This document shows, piece after piece, positions 1 through 12,229 of a DNA stretch of 64,000 nucleotides (position 1 is its first letter; each line of letters opens with the position of its first letter). Below the pieces are notes generated by a model, which was not told where the DNA came from, did not search any database, and saw nothing but the letters and a program-made list of their open reading frames with translations. The DNA comes from Chrysoperla carnea (lineage: Eukaryota > Arthropoda > Insecta > Neuroptera > Chrysopidae), in assembly GCF_905475395.1 (NCBI RefSeq), contig NC_058342.1:30276140-30340139 (forward strand), read 5' to 3'. The position numbers and the translations under genes were made by a program.

Positions 1-295
1 TATACAAAAGGGGAATTGAATCAATCCTCTGGCTAAAATTTACCATTCAACCTTGACAGTTAATATAAATCAGCCGCCATATAAGTAAGATATGTAGACG
101 GGTTTTAATATGATAGGGTTGTCTACTCAAAAATTCTTAAAAACGATTATTATACAATTTTTACTACGAAAAATATCCTCTTTTTCTTCGTTAAATAGTC
201 TGTTGTTCTGGTTTTTATGGTTAGAAACAAAGTCCCAATTTTTTTTATCTAGTAAGGATCATAAATTGATAAAAAATTTAAAACTGAGAAAATTT
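1..295. other. AT-rich lead-in, no gene seen
   Basis: No gene or repeat is recognised. An open frame of 79 codons crosses from here into the satellite array but has low-complexity, Phe/Leu/Lys-rich content and looks like chance. Confidence 0.5.
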
Positions 296-1225
296 TTAGC
301 GATATCTCAGAAACTACTCGTCTTACCGTTAAATGAACCCGATTTTTGAATTTTGTGGGTCAAAAGTACCTTATAAACTCAGTTTTATCAAAATTGGAAA
401 TGCCATTTTTTTCTCCATTTTTTAAAATTTTCTTAAGGGGTACCCCTTCGAAAAAATCGAAAAAATCGTAAAAAAATTTTCCTTTCGGATTTTGATAAAA
501 CTCAGTTTATTAAGTAATAATGATCCAAAAAATTCAAAAATCCGGTTCATTTAACGATAAGACGAGTAATTTCAAGGATTTCGCTAAAAATCGCATAAAA
601 AAGGTAGATATCTCAGAAACTACTCGTCTTACCGTTAAATGAACCCGATTTTTGAATTTTGTGGGTCAAAATTACCTTATAAACTGAGTTTTATCAAAAT
701 TGGAAATGCTATTTTTTTCTCGATTTTTTGAAATTTTTTTAAGGGGTACCCCTTCGAAAAAATCGAAAAAATCGTAAAAAAATTTTTCTCTCGGATTTTG
801 AAAAAACTCAGTTTATAAGGTAATTTTGACCCACAAAATTCGAAAATTGGGTTCATTTAACGATAAGACGAGTAGTTTCTGAAATTTCGCTAAAAATCTC
901 AGAAAAAAGGTAAATATCTCAGAAACTATTCGTCTTACCGTTAAATGAATCCGATTTTTGAATTTTGTGGGACAAAATTACCTTATAAACTGAGTTTTAT
1001 CAAAATTGGAAATGCCATTTTTTTCTCGATTTTTTGAAAATTTTTTAATGGGTACCCCTTCGAAAAAATCGTAAAAAAAATTTTCTCTCGGATTTTGAAA
1101 AAACTCAGTTTATAAGGTAATATTGACCCACAAAATTCGAATATAGGGTTCATTTAACGAAAAGACGAGTAATTTCTGAAATTTCGCTAAAAATATCATA
1201 ATGAAGGTAGATATCTCACAAACTA
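296..1225. repeat. foldback satellite array, locus 1 (about 3 units, period about 306 bp)
   Basis: The phrase GATATCTCAGAAACTA recurs near 301 and 608, with close variants near 913 and 1213, giving a period of about 300-307 bp. Each unit is an imperfect palindrome. A left half containing CCGTTAAATGAACCCGATTT and ACCTTATAAACTGAGTTTT is answered by its reverse complement in the right half. The dyad centre is GGGGTACCCC at 437-446 and 743-752, with a one-base variant near 1050. The array can equally be read as half-units of about 153 bp in alternating orientation. The same family occurs at 30.0-30.9 and 62.1-63.1 kb and, more diverged, at 16.1-16.6 kb. No coding potential is seen. Confidence 0.85.
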
Positions 1226-3444
1226 CAATTTTTTAAAGCTCATTTCTATAAAACAATTATGTTTTACGCAAACATTATGGAATTCGGTATACACAATCTT
1301 AAAATGGAAAAGATTGGATTGATCCAAAATTTTCCTCGAAAAAATTTACTCAAACATTCGGGAAATTTTTCAGTCCGAGAAAGCCGGACCTGGCTGTGAA
1401 GCTACTTGATCAGGGATTTTATTGAACCAATCTGTTATGTATGAAATAAAAAATAGCGAAATAGTGTTAATTGTGGAAGGGCAATCATCTGGTTAACTTG
1501 CTCCGCCATTATCAAAATATCCTTAATAAAAAAGGTAATTCTGGCATTGTAACTCGGAAACAGGATAAATTTTCAAACCAAGCGAATTCATTTTTTAAAA
1601 GTTTCAATTTCCGTCCAAAACATAATTAATTATTTGTAGTAAACAATTCTGCTCGTGAACAAATAAAAGCGGTAAATTGGGCTATGAGTTCAGTGATAGT
1701 CAAGTATACGCATAGTATTTTAACAATTAACTCAGTTGTTATCCTCATTTGTTTACATACCTTAGTAAATATTACACTGAGTGTACTCGAAGTAGTAAAG
1801 TTTATCATTGATAAATGTATCCTCGAATTATGATATTAAAATGAAACGGATTAAACTCTTAAGGTTGTTAAGGATAATCTTTTAACCGAAGTGCATTGAT
1901 TTACTAAACCTTATAAATTATTGCATATAACATTCCAGAATAATAATTTGAATTTCTATAAATCTGTTGTTTGATTCGAGAACTTTTCATAAATTTGTTT
2001 TCGAAAAACATTCTCATTTGAAACAATGAGGTTACATAACAATCGTACTTAGTTTTAATAAAACCACACGAGAATATTAAAACAAGGAAAACAACATATA
2101 ATGACAGAGAGAAATAAACAGAATTTTACACATTAAATAAATATATAATATTTTAGAAACTATTGTTAGAATTTTCGATATACATATAATAACTATTGAA
2201 TATAGGAATAAAACCTGGGAATATCAATATCGAGAAGTAACATTTTCAAATAATCTTTACCGTGGCGTTAAAAAATAACTTGATTACTGCCTGGAATCGT
2301 AATTAAACGCAATAAAGTAGGGATGCGAAAATATCTAGTTCTTATAGCAGCCGTGGTAACTGCGCTTTCTCAACATCAATTTTAGAAAATTATACGATCA
2401 TATTGGAGTGATATTTTCCAAAATATCAAGTATTGTAGAGGAAAGTGATCTATAATGATCCCCAGGGTAAAATTATCCCTCATTGTTTTAAGCAAACCAT
2501 CGATAGATGGTTTCCGCGCGATCGAATTAATCGTTCAACAAAGACTTATGGTGATGTATAAGCTAATTTGTGTTTCGTAGCAAAAACTGCTTATAATTTA
2601 TGGCAAGACAAATTTCTACGTAAAATTTCTTTTTGTGTATTAGTTTTTGTCGGCTGGCTGGTTTTACTCTTCGCTTTTGTTGGCTTTTAATAATATTTTA
2701 ACAGTCGCATAATAAGTTTTAAGGTTAGTTTTTATGACGAAATTCAAATATGTCATTACGGGTAAAATGATCCCCTTTATATATACTAAAATGATCCCTA
2801 TTTTGTATGTAAAATTATAATAGATAAAATACATTACTCTATACAAAAATATAGAGAATAACTTCACAACTAGGACATATAGATTAATTTGGACGCATTT
2901 ATTCTCATAGCCATTCTGTAGCCGTGGCCAAAGTTGGTCAAGCGTCCTCAATGGCTGGAACAACAAGACTTCGTTTATATATGGTTGAGGCTTGATTAAG
3001 GAATGTGTTAAAAAAATAAACTGTCCAATGGAACCTCGTTCGTTTATATTATTTTTGATAGCACAGTTAGAACTGAAATGTTGTAAACAGTGGATATAAT
3101 ATTCCCCCGAATTCATCGGTACCATGTGTTAGTTTTGATATAACCACAAGACAATCTTAAATCGGGCACTAAAATATGAAATAAAACCAATTGAATTTAA
3201 ACGTCAATGGGTGGAAATTGGGCAATCAAACAATGGAACGATGAATTTTCTATAGATATATGTATACTTATTTTATAGACATGATATAGAAACTGTGAAC
3301 ACAGCAAAATTGATTCATATCAAACAATAAGCCAACAAATATCCATATATTTTGGTTCGTGGTTATTGACTTGTTACGTTCGTTTACTTTATATTCCGTT
3401 TATTTTCAAAATTTATATCAGTCAAAAATTTTATTTTATTGTAT
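1226..3444. other. unassigned AT-rich region
   Basis: No family recognised elsewhere in the window lies here. The phrase AATGATCCC, often beside GGGTAAAA, recurs near 2453, 2768 and 2792. The longest open frame of the whole window (153 codons, minus strand, 2664-3125) lies here; it is discussed under findings and not called a gene. Confidence 0.4.
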
Positions 3445-3962
3445 AACAAGTGAAAACAAACAACTGACTGAGTTAATCGTTGAAATACCATGTATAGACA
3501 GTGTTGATGACCCGATCATTTGTTTTTGACGTCATGTAAATAAAGAAAGATGTCCACTCTTAGATAGCCACACACATGTAACTGATATTCCTATATAATA
3601 CATACAAAAAAATGTTTCAAACAAAAGTTTTTATTTTTTTGTAAAAACATTTTTTACTTTTAAACTTTTCTTCTATCTCTAACGGTTTGCAAGGAGGGTT
3701 CTATGGAACCAAGACTCAATTGACCTATGTTGCTAATTTACGAAATTAACCTTACTTTTTATGCTCGAAGCACGCTATACAAATTTTAACTTGATATCTC
3801 TTTTCGTTTTTGAGTTATCGTGTTGACAGACAGACGGACAGATGAAAAGACAACCGAAAACTGACTAGTTAGGTGATTTTATGAACACCTCATTATTTTT
3901 AAGCGTTACAAACTTGGGACTAAATTTAGTGTACCTTGATATATTTCATATACTTGGTATAA
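3445..3962 (-). mobile_element. HINE copy 1 (Helentron-associated, DINE-1/mini-me-like), near full length
   Basis: This is a nearly complete member of the most abundant family in the window. Read on the minus strand, it starts TATACCA-like and passes through the conserved phrase TTTAGTCCCAAGTTTGTAACG. It then has a GTCT/GTCC-rich microsatellite, reaches the 3' subterminal repeat ATACCATGTATA and a short stem-loop, and ends at TTTTCACTTGTT. Helentron-associated elements are known for subterminal inverted repeats, a 3' stem-loop and T-T insertion sites. The family assignment rests on this structure, not on sequence search. There is no coding capacity. Confidence 0.75.
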
Positions 3963-4166
3963 CAAATCGAGAGTAACACTGATTATAGCTTTTGAATATT
4001 AATTTTATTTACCTCATCAAAATTGTATTTTTATGAGAAATAATAAACAGTCAAAATCGGTTATAACAAAAGGGAAGGGACCGATAATTTCGATCTTTAT
4101 CGCTGACTTATTTCAATAACACAATAACAATTGGTCGCTATAACCGATGTATGAATGAATAAAGTC

Positions 4167-4537
4167 CAAAATTGTGATTTTTAACACGGTACCTTATGGA
4201 AGAACTGACAAAAATGTTAATTCTAGAAAAATTAATTGGTGATTGAGCTTCAAAAAAGTTTTCATCATGAAGAAAATTTGTCAGAGATTCTGTTTATGCG
4301 AAAAAATCATTACCTTACGACGCTTTCCAAAAAGAAATAAATTTTTGATTGTTTGATGTTTAAACGTCAAAAACTAGTGAAATTGACGTATAAATTTTAT
4401 CTTTTACGATATTTTTAAAGCATTAAAAAACATTTACGTGATACAAATATTATTTTTATTCATAACTTTGATTTAAATGTAATGAATATAAATTAGTTGC
4501 TAACTTGACTAGTCATGTGACGGCCGAGCTACCTTAA
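4167..4537 (+). mobile_element. MITE family B copy 1, 5'-truncated
   Basis: Aligned by eye with 33853-34320 and 60649-61089. It lacks the first roughly 90 bp including the left terminal repeat, but keeps the central near-palindromic TTTAAACGTC segment and the right end CCGAGCTACCTTAA. Noncoding. Confidence 0.7.
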
Positions 4538-5483
4538 GTCTTCAATTCATTAAAATTCAGTGAAGACCTTTATTAGTACTTATTTAGATTGGTATTACCA
4601 AATTGGTCATTTAAATAAATTAAAACCAAATTGGTCATTAATAAATATCATCATCAGAAATTTAATCTATTAATGAAAATTATAATGCGATTATGAGGTT
4701 ACAAAAATAATTTTAAAAATTTGTATAACATGATCCCTGAAAAATGTTATATCACCAACTTATAAACTCAAAGACAAAATTAACCGTTCCTAAATTTCGA
4801 ACTTGTATCTCCACGAAAAATCATCGAATTCGGAACTAAAATAGCTCATTTAAGGGTTAAAGTTATATGCAAAATGTATTTTGACATATGACATTCCATT
4901 GTTTTAAAACCTGATTATTAAAAATTAGTATAAAATTTTGGGCTTTTATACGAAACGTTTTTCTTAAAAATATGTGATTTCTCTTGTTAACAAAATATTT
5001 TCTTATTTTTTTAAAGATTTAATTTCGTTTTTTTCTCAAGAGATGGGAGAAATTCGCTTTCGAAATAGTTTTATATCATTTTTCTTGGATCATAGTATAC
5101 ATTCAAGTTCTATCCCTAAAATTTCGTATAAAGATACAGCACATAAGCCAAAATTGATACAAAATGATTATAGAGTTACCATGATTGTGCCTCATCTAAA
5201 TTCAAATGTTTTCTCATAAAAGTACTACTCATTATTATTGTATTATTTAAATATGTGACATAAGTATGGACCTTTCAAGTATTCAAATATTCTAGTAATT
5301 ATTAAATAATCCTCTTAAAAACATTATTTTCCTTAGACAAAATATCTATGTATATGACGAATAATACTCTAAGTATAGTAAACGTTTCGGATACGAAATA
5401 TTAAATACCAAATATGTAGGGTTTTCTATCAAGAATGGTAGAATTCTAAACAGTGCGTTAAATCTGTCAACGCTACAACGTAT
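4538..5483. other. unassigned AT-rich region
   Basis: Nothing is recognised apart from a short direct duplication of ACCAAATTGGTCATT near 4598 and 4625. Open frames at 4974-5219 and 5346-5555 have no recognisable content. Confidence 0.4.
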
Positions 5484-5882
5484 ACATTTTATTAATTTTT
5501 TTACTGTTAAAAGTTGGCTAAAAAAATGATGGACCATATAGGTTATCCTTTTCATTTGGATATTTCTATATCAAAAAATCTAGAGAATGTGATAAAAAAC
5601 TATCTAAAATATTTAGACAATCTTGTAGTTTATAAAAATACCATACAAATATAGCTTTGTCGATGAGTTCATCGAAGATCCATCACTTAATGTACAGAGA
5701 CGACTATAGTTAGTTTATTGATGATTGAAGACCGATATCTATATTATCAAATTTATAAGCCTCACTTGCACACAATATATCATATATTTTTGTAGTTGCA
5801 TGGTATTGTAAAGCTAAAAAAAATTCATTACTTGACTACAAAGCATCTATTTGATTTATATGTATGTACCGTGTAATAAACC
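5484..5882 (-). repeat. repeat family C copy 1
   Basis: Reverse complement of most of the segments at 57335-57893 and 63461-63975. Shared landmarks are the phrase around TTGTGTGCAAG, the block CTTCGATGAACTCAT, ACTACAAGATTGTCTAAA, and the end matching CGGTACATACATATAAA of copy 2. Class unknown; no terminal repeats or open frame were found. Confidence 0.75.
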
Positions 5883-7380
5883 AAAACTTTTTTACAATAC
5901 GGTAGTTTTGCAATCACCTTCAATATCACCAACTTTGAAAATTTATAACAGTTAACAGAGACGGCCAATGCATCTACGTTTATTCATATGTCGTTCGAAA
6001 TGCCTTAAATTAAACAACTGGTATATTAAATATTATTAAAAGTTTTTTTTTTAATTAGATAAGTGTTTTATAATAATCTGTTTATGAAAACAACCACGTA
6101 AAACCGCAACTTTGCTAGGAGGTAAAATAATATTTTTCGAATACTCGACCGCATAAATTCGTCGACCGCAAATATCATCGAATGACGTTGTTTGTGCTTA
6201 ATTTTAAGGACACTACGATCAAATTATTTCAACGTGCTATGTATAAAAGAACTTAAAAATTTCTACGACGTCAAAATTTGTTTCACTTAAGTTTAAAATT
6301 CTGTTCTTAATGTAAAACCCTTTTCATTATAACCAAATTTTCAAAAGCTAAATATTCTTATATTTCGTGTATGGTTCAACTAATAATATCAATTCATTTG
6401 CATAAATTAGTTTAGCTGTATAAAAATTTTTGACAATATGGGAGATTGGGGTAAATACACAAATATATGGTAGAAGATTCCGCGCGAGAAACTTACCAAA
6501 AACAAGCGAAATTTGGAACTTTTTTTGATTATCTATGGTAAATAAAACCTTAAAATCATGAAAATACAGATCTTTAATCTATCAGACAAACTTTTATATT
6601 AAAACCGGAAATCAATTTGACAAATTACCCTTTGATACACATTTTACTTTTTATTTCAAAATAAGGTTTAATTCGATATATAGTAGTAAGAAACGCTATT
6701 TGAAAATCTAAATTTTGGATCGGTTTTTTTTTTGGTTTTCGGTTGGAGCGAAATTCGGGAAACTTGTTTGTTAACCATAATGATCTGGAAATTTTTAATT
6801 ATAAAGGTCTCATTTCTCTTATTATAATTTTCAAAAAAGATAATAAAATTTTAAATTTCTTAATATTATCCAAAAATCAGATTCCAGGAAAATCGAAAAG
6901 ATCATGAAAAGTTTTGATTTGAATAAAGTTTTGAATTTATTAAATTTTAATCAATTTAAACCAAATAATTGTTATAAAAAATAAAGTTTTAAAATTATCT
7001 CCCATCCTCTGTAAGAAGGTATAAATATTAGGGTACTTTTGTGAGACAAAAAGCTACTTCAAAAATTATACACCAAACAAATATTATTTGAGATAAAGAT
7101 AATAATTATAGCTCTGAAATATTTCAAAAATTACATTCATAAAAAATTAATACATTTTCATTACTTGCCTGACACTTTAAATAATGTAATAATTATTTTT
7201 AAATAAAACTCAGATGCTTACCTAAAACAAAAGAAAAAACAAATTTGTTAAAAAAATACATGAAAATCTTATGAACTACAGAAAGAAAATTTGGTTAAGA
7301 ATGAACAAAGACATTACTACAAAAGATCCAATATTTGCTTGTGGTTGATGCTTTACAAGTATTGAACAATTTTGACTCAT
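5883..7380. other. unassigned AT-rich region
   Basis: No gene, known repeat family or extended open frame is visible in this stretch. Confidence 0.4.
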
Positions 7381-7791
7381 TTTTCTTTTAAAATATTAAA
7401 ATTAAAAATCGTAATTTTTAAACTGTATATCACGTGACCTAAATGGGGGCAAGCCTTGCTGTGATGTCCTATCGGTATGAACTATAGACCATCAGTTAGT
7501 TCAGTGTAGACAGCTGGGTATAATATATCCATAGATAATAAGTATTTTTATTTATTATAATAAGTTGTCAATGAATATATCTGTCAAACTTGTTTGTGTT
7601 ATTTCGTATAATGATACCCATATTACGTCATCAAATTGGATGCCCGCATTTTTGACAGTTTAAAAAAGGTTTAAAATTTAAGTTCTTGGTAAGAAAGTTT
7701 GTGTATTGTTCCAAAATAAATTTTTTGTGGCTTTTTATTAGCAAAATCAACATTTTGAAGTACTTTTTCCAAAATAGAAGAATACTCTATT
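7381..7791 (+). repeat. repeat family D copy 1
   Basis: Nearly collinear with 39452-39853 in the same orientation. Landmarks are TATCACGTG, TATCGGTATGAACYATAGACC, AGACAGCTGGGTATAATATA, ACGTCATCAAATTGGATGCC and the terminal AGAATACYCTATT. No open frame, tRNA-like head or terminal inverted repeat was found, so the class is unknown. Confidence 0.8.
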
Positions 7792-8167
7792 CTTTATGAA
7801 TTTTTTGTTTTACATAAAAAACATACTTTAAGGTTTGCGTCTCAAATTCTGTTGCGCCTGTATGGCGTGCCTACTCTAACACGCCCTAGTTCCATCCCTG
7901 CTCCACTATTTTAATATTTTGTTACAAAACCCTACATTTAAATACGAATTTACTTAAAAGCGTGCAGTAAAATTAATCTCAATTGTAAAAAAAAAAATAA
8001 TCTAAATACGTCTGAAATTGTGTGCTCAAGATATAAATCTTTTACCGATACTTTATAAATTAATTTTAACAGAAAAACTTTTTTTACACACACACACACA
8101 ACTCACAATACAGATCGATCAACCTCCTGAGCTATTAATAGGGATTTAAACATTTTTTATTTATTTA
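7792..8167. other. spacer with a GC-richer patch and a (CA)n run
   Basis: A locally GC-rich patch lies at about 7845-7910 and a short CA repeat near 8088-8101. No gene is recognised. The Helitron at 8168 is inserted at its right edge. Confidence 0.4.
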
Positions 8168-8587
8168 TCTCTATATATTATAAATGCGAAAGTAAGCATG
8201 TTTGTTTGTTTGTTTGTTTGTCACGCTTTCACGCTTAAACTAGCGAATGGTTTTTAATGATACTGTACAGCAATTTAGCTGATATATCAGAATAACACAT
8301 GAACTATAAATTATAAAGATATATTTTAAAAAAATAAAACATTTTTATTTAATTTAAATTACCATAAATTACAGATTTCTTTACAAATAGTCAATATAAA
8401 ATATTTCAAGGCAATCTTCTCTGATGAATAATTACTATTATACATTTAAAAATATAGAAAACCATACATATATTTTACCTGTGTAAAACATTCCATTATT
8501 TCGAGTGTTATACAAAAGGGATAAACGAGAGCAATCTTTATCAATCTTTACTTTTAAACCCAGCGAAGCGGGTGGGTATCACTCTAG
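8168..8587 (+). mobile_element. nonautonomous Helitron copy 1 (420 bp)
   Basis: The element starts TCTCTATATAT and contains (TTTG)n followed by TCACGCTTTCACGCTTAAAC. Near the 3' end is the hairpin ACCCAGC-GAA-GCGGGT (one bulged A), followed 13 bp later by the terminal CTAG. It sits exactly between a host A (8167) and a host T (8588), the Helitron target rule. Two further copies lie at 20074-20479 and 55175-55597. It carries no Rep/helicase sequence, so it must have moved with proteins supplied by another copy. Confidence 0.88.
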
Positions 8588-9185
8588 TATACATATATTA
8601 TTTGATTATTTACCGAATACAATTTTTTATATTTATAAGCTTTTATCCTCCTTAGGTTATTAAAAATTTAATCATCTGTAAAATGTATTACATAATTTAC
8701 AGCATCTTATATAATATATGCACAGAGAGTAGCTCTCGAGAAAAAAAAAATTTTTATGGATATTTTATGTTATGTCAACCCTTATTGATTGTCTGTATTT
8801 GTTTTTCCGTTTTCTATGATAGGAAAAATTTGGTTTTTTTGAAATTGGTGAGTAAGGTTCCCGCTATTCCTTCTAGATCTCTGTCATGATTTTGTGCGTT
8901 TCGTTTCAGCTGGTCAATTCTGTACTTGAGTTTAAAAAAATTTCCTATTAATAAAATATTATATAATTGTAATAATATATAAATATTATTGAAAATAAAT
9001 AATTAAATGATTGAATTTATTGGAAATAAAATTTCTTGGAACACAGATTAAGGATGTAGATTAAAGTTTGAAATTTTTTTATATCAAATTTTCAAATTTT
9101 ATAATGATTTTTATTAAAAATTGATGAATTTAGACGAAAAGTAAGCGTACAATTTTGAAAATCTGAATACTTAAACCGTTATTTA
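8588..9185. other. unassigned AT-rich region
   Basis: Nothing is recognised. A 68-codon open frame at 8683-8889 shows no family resemblance. Confidence 0.4.
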
Positions 9186-9352
9186 TCATAATTTATCAGT
9201 TAAATTTTTAGGGACCTTCAGAGAACTGAAAATCTGAACGTCCAGTTTTGTGAAATAAAATAAAATCTGTGATTTTCCATAAGGATCAATGTTAAAATAT
9301 CTTTTTTTCAGTTCTCTAAAGGCCCCTAAAAATTTAACTGGTTAATTATGAT
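9186..9352. repeat. inverted repeat, arms about 47 bp
   Basis: The left arm around 9186-9232 (containing CAGTTAAATTTTTAGGG and AGAGAACTGAAAA) is mirrored by 9306-9352 (containing TTTTCAGTTCTCTAAAGG and CCCTAAAAATTTAACTG). The spacer is about 73 bp. It is a foldback MITE candidate; no target duplication was identified. Confidence 0.7.
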
Positions 9353-10351
9353 ATAATAATGGACAACTATGCCAAGTTTCATTTAATTCTGAATGCAAAG
9401 TCTATTACCGGTAGTACTACCTCCAAAAGAATCGGTCGATACAGTTTTTTGTTGTTTAAATTTCTTTGTTAAGATTTTAAGATTTTATTAGATAATTTTA
9501 CGATCAAATATAGGTGAAAATTATCAAAATATCCCCTCTATAATATAAACCACTTTGCGATAATTACAACGTTAAATATTGATACTTTTTTTCAAAAACT
9601 TTTCAGATAATTAATTTAAATGATAAACTTGATTAAAGAAAAGAATTGAACTTACATTTTAAAATTAAACAATTTTTCTTCTCAAAATACTCTTGATATA
9701 AACTCAAGTTAAAATATACTGAAGTGACAAAATCTTGAAATGCACTAAATCGAAATTATTCAAATGACAAACTAAAACCTAATGAAATACTTTATTTTGT
9801 TTTCTAATCATTTTATAGAAGACATCATATCGCAATTGTGTAAGCAATCGAACAAATTTTACCTTTTACAGCGCATATTCAGGGGTAATAACAATTAATA
9901 AGATTGTCATAAAATTTTAACATGTTAGGAGAAGTCATACTGATAAAATGTAGTTAAGGATTACTGCTCACTTTGGTGAATTACTTATAATTATATTATA
10001 CTCATTACTAAGGTGGGTCGAGGGGAAGCTTCCAATGCTAAATGCATGGATCTTCTTTACCATTACCTTCTTTAAAGAAAAAAATTTCATCGAGTGAAAT
10101 TTTAATAATAATTGCCACACAAGCATAAAAACCCTTTAATATTATGAAAAAAGTGAATAAATATTGTGTGATAATAATTGATTTATATGTATTTTATTTT
10201 ATTTGATTTTCTTGAAGTCCTTTTTATGATAAAAAAATCTTGCAACACTGTAATATAAAATCACGACGAATGTCAAGTTGGTACTACTGTTTATATTATT
10301 TATATTTATATATTATAAAATAATTAAAATATTTTTATCTAAATATACTAA
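9353..10351. other. unassigned AT-rich region
   Basis: No gene or repeat family is recognised. Confidence 0.4.
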
Positions 10352-10910
10352 TTTTTATACCATGCATGTATATAATATGCAAGATATACTAAGTTTAGTC
10401 CCAAGTTTGTAACGCTTAAAAATATTGATGCTACGAACAAAATTTTAGTATAGGTGTTCATAAAATCACCTAATTAGTCCATTTCCGGTTGTCCGTCCGT
10501 CCGTCTGTGGGCACGATAACTCAAAAACGAAAAAGATGTCAAGCTGAAATTTTTAGAGGCGTACTCAGGACGTAAAAAGTGAGGTCGAGTTCGTAAATGA
10601 GCAACATAGGTCAATTGGATCTTGAGCCATGGTTCCGTAGAGCTCATCTTGTAAACCGTTAGAGATAGAACAAAAGTTTAAATGTAAAAAATGTTCCTTA
10701 ACAAAAAATAAACAACTTTTGTTTGAAACATTTTTTCGTAAACATCACTGTTTACCCGTGAGAGCGCAAATTATATAGTTTGTATTATATGGGTATATCA
10801 GTTATACATGTGTGACATGTATGCATGTGTAATTTGACAGAGTAACCAACACCGTCTATGCATGGTATTTCAACATTTAACTCAGTCAATTGTTTGTTTT
10901 CACTTGTTTT
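10352..10910 (+). mobile_element. HINE copy 2, near full length
   Basis: Complete from TTTTTATACCATG through the microsatellite GTCCGTCCGTCCGTCTG to the stem-loop and CACTTGTTTT. It belongs to the same family as 3445-3962 and 54017-54522. The left subterminal repeat is slightly diverged (ATACCATGCATG). Confidence 0.78.
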
Positions 10911-11543
10911 GTGTATTTTTAAAATATCTTTTAAAAAAATTGATACTAAAAATATTTTTAGTTTGTTTTTTTATTAAATAAATGCATAAAATTTAAGCTT
11001 CTAGATTATAATTCTAGTATTATTTGAGTGCAAATGAATCATTTTGATAGAAAGTTTACTAAATTCTATTGCATACCTATTACATCAATTGTTTCATTTT
11101 AATCTTCTTACATATATCAACAATAACACTTAAACTGGATAAGTTTACAAGAGGTATTCATACTCTCTATTATTAATGATCATACAGATTACCAAAATTG
11201 AGATCCACATCTTCCATTCTAGTCAAATAACGATCTACACAGCAATTACCATTTAGATTTCAACCCTAGAAAATTTTAATGTTTCAAAAAGTGGCATTTC
11301 TTTCAGGGAACCAATAGAAAACGTAATACAGAGAGTGAATCGGTAAAACGACGTAAAGTCATTAACAATAGTTGCATTTGCCATTCAAACGAGGTGCTCG
11401 TGTTTAAAAATTTAATAATTGTTCTATTTCCAATTCATAGATAGTGCTCGTGTAGTAAAATTTATCCATAGTTATAATTTATACAAATATTGTTTCAATA
11501 TAGAGCGGGTTTCATTTCTGTCCTCGGTCCTCCGAACCAGAGG
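10911..11543. other. unassigned spacer between two HINE copies
   Basis: AT-rich with no gene recognised. The phrase GTGCTCGTGT occurs twice, near 11395 and 11446. Confidence 0.4.
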
Positions 11544-12073
11544 TTTTTATACCATGTATATATGAAATATATCATGGTATACTAAGTTTAGTCCCAAGTT
11601 TGTAAGGCTTAAAACTATTGATGCTACCAACAGAATTTTGGTATAGGTATTCATAAAATCACCTAATTAGTCCATTCTTGGTTATTTGTCCGTTTGTCTG
11701 TCTATCCGCCTGTCTGTCTGATAAATATATCTGGCTGAAATATTTACAGCGTTCTCAGGACGTAAAAAGTGAGGTCGAGTTCGTAAATGAGCAACATAGG
11801 ACCCATTTTGTAAACCGTTAGAGAAAGAACAAAAGTTTAAATGTAAGAAATGTTCTCTATAAAAAAATTAACTACTTTTGTTCCAAACATTTTTTCGTAA
11901 ACATCACTAGTTATGTGTGTATGACATGTCTGGTTATCTAAGAGTGGCTATCTCTCTTTACTTACATGACATGAAAAAAAAAACGATTCTGTAATCAATA
12001 CCATGTTGAAATATCACGTATAGACATGGTATTTCAACAACTAACTAAGTCAATTGTTTGTGTTCACTTGTTT
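11544..12073 (+). mobile_element. HINE copy 3, near full length
   Basis: Same orientation as copy 2, about 630 bp downstream. It starts TTTTTATACCATGTATATAT and ends TCACTTGTTT. It shows internal deletions relative to copy 2, losing part of the segment after the microsatellite. The subterminal repeat near its 3' end reads ACATGGTATTTCAAC. Confidence 0.78.
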
Positions 12074-12229
12074 ATAATCAAATCTTCACAAAATTTAGTG
12101 TGGAAATGGCTTCAGAATTGTAAACAGTTGTAAAATCATTATAAATATCAAATCTGCTTATTTATCTTTCGATATGAGTAATCATCTTTTCTGCATTCAT
12201 TCGACTCGTTAGATGAATCTCACTTCATT

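Noticed and set aside
296..1225. CRISPR-like array
   Set aside because: Units of about 307 bp are full-length tandem copies without short repeats alternating with unique spacers, in a eukaryotic sequence.
7862..7895. Hairpin GGCGTG...CACGCC followed by CTAG as a Helitron end
   Set aside because: CTAG touches the stem without the usual 10-13 bp gap, and no 5' TC end or second copy was found.
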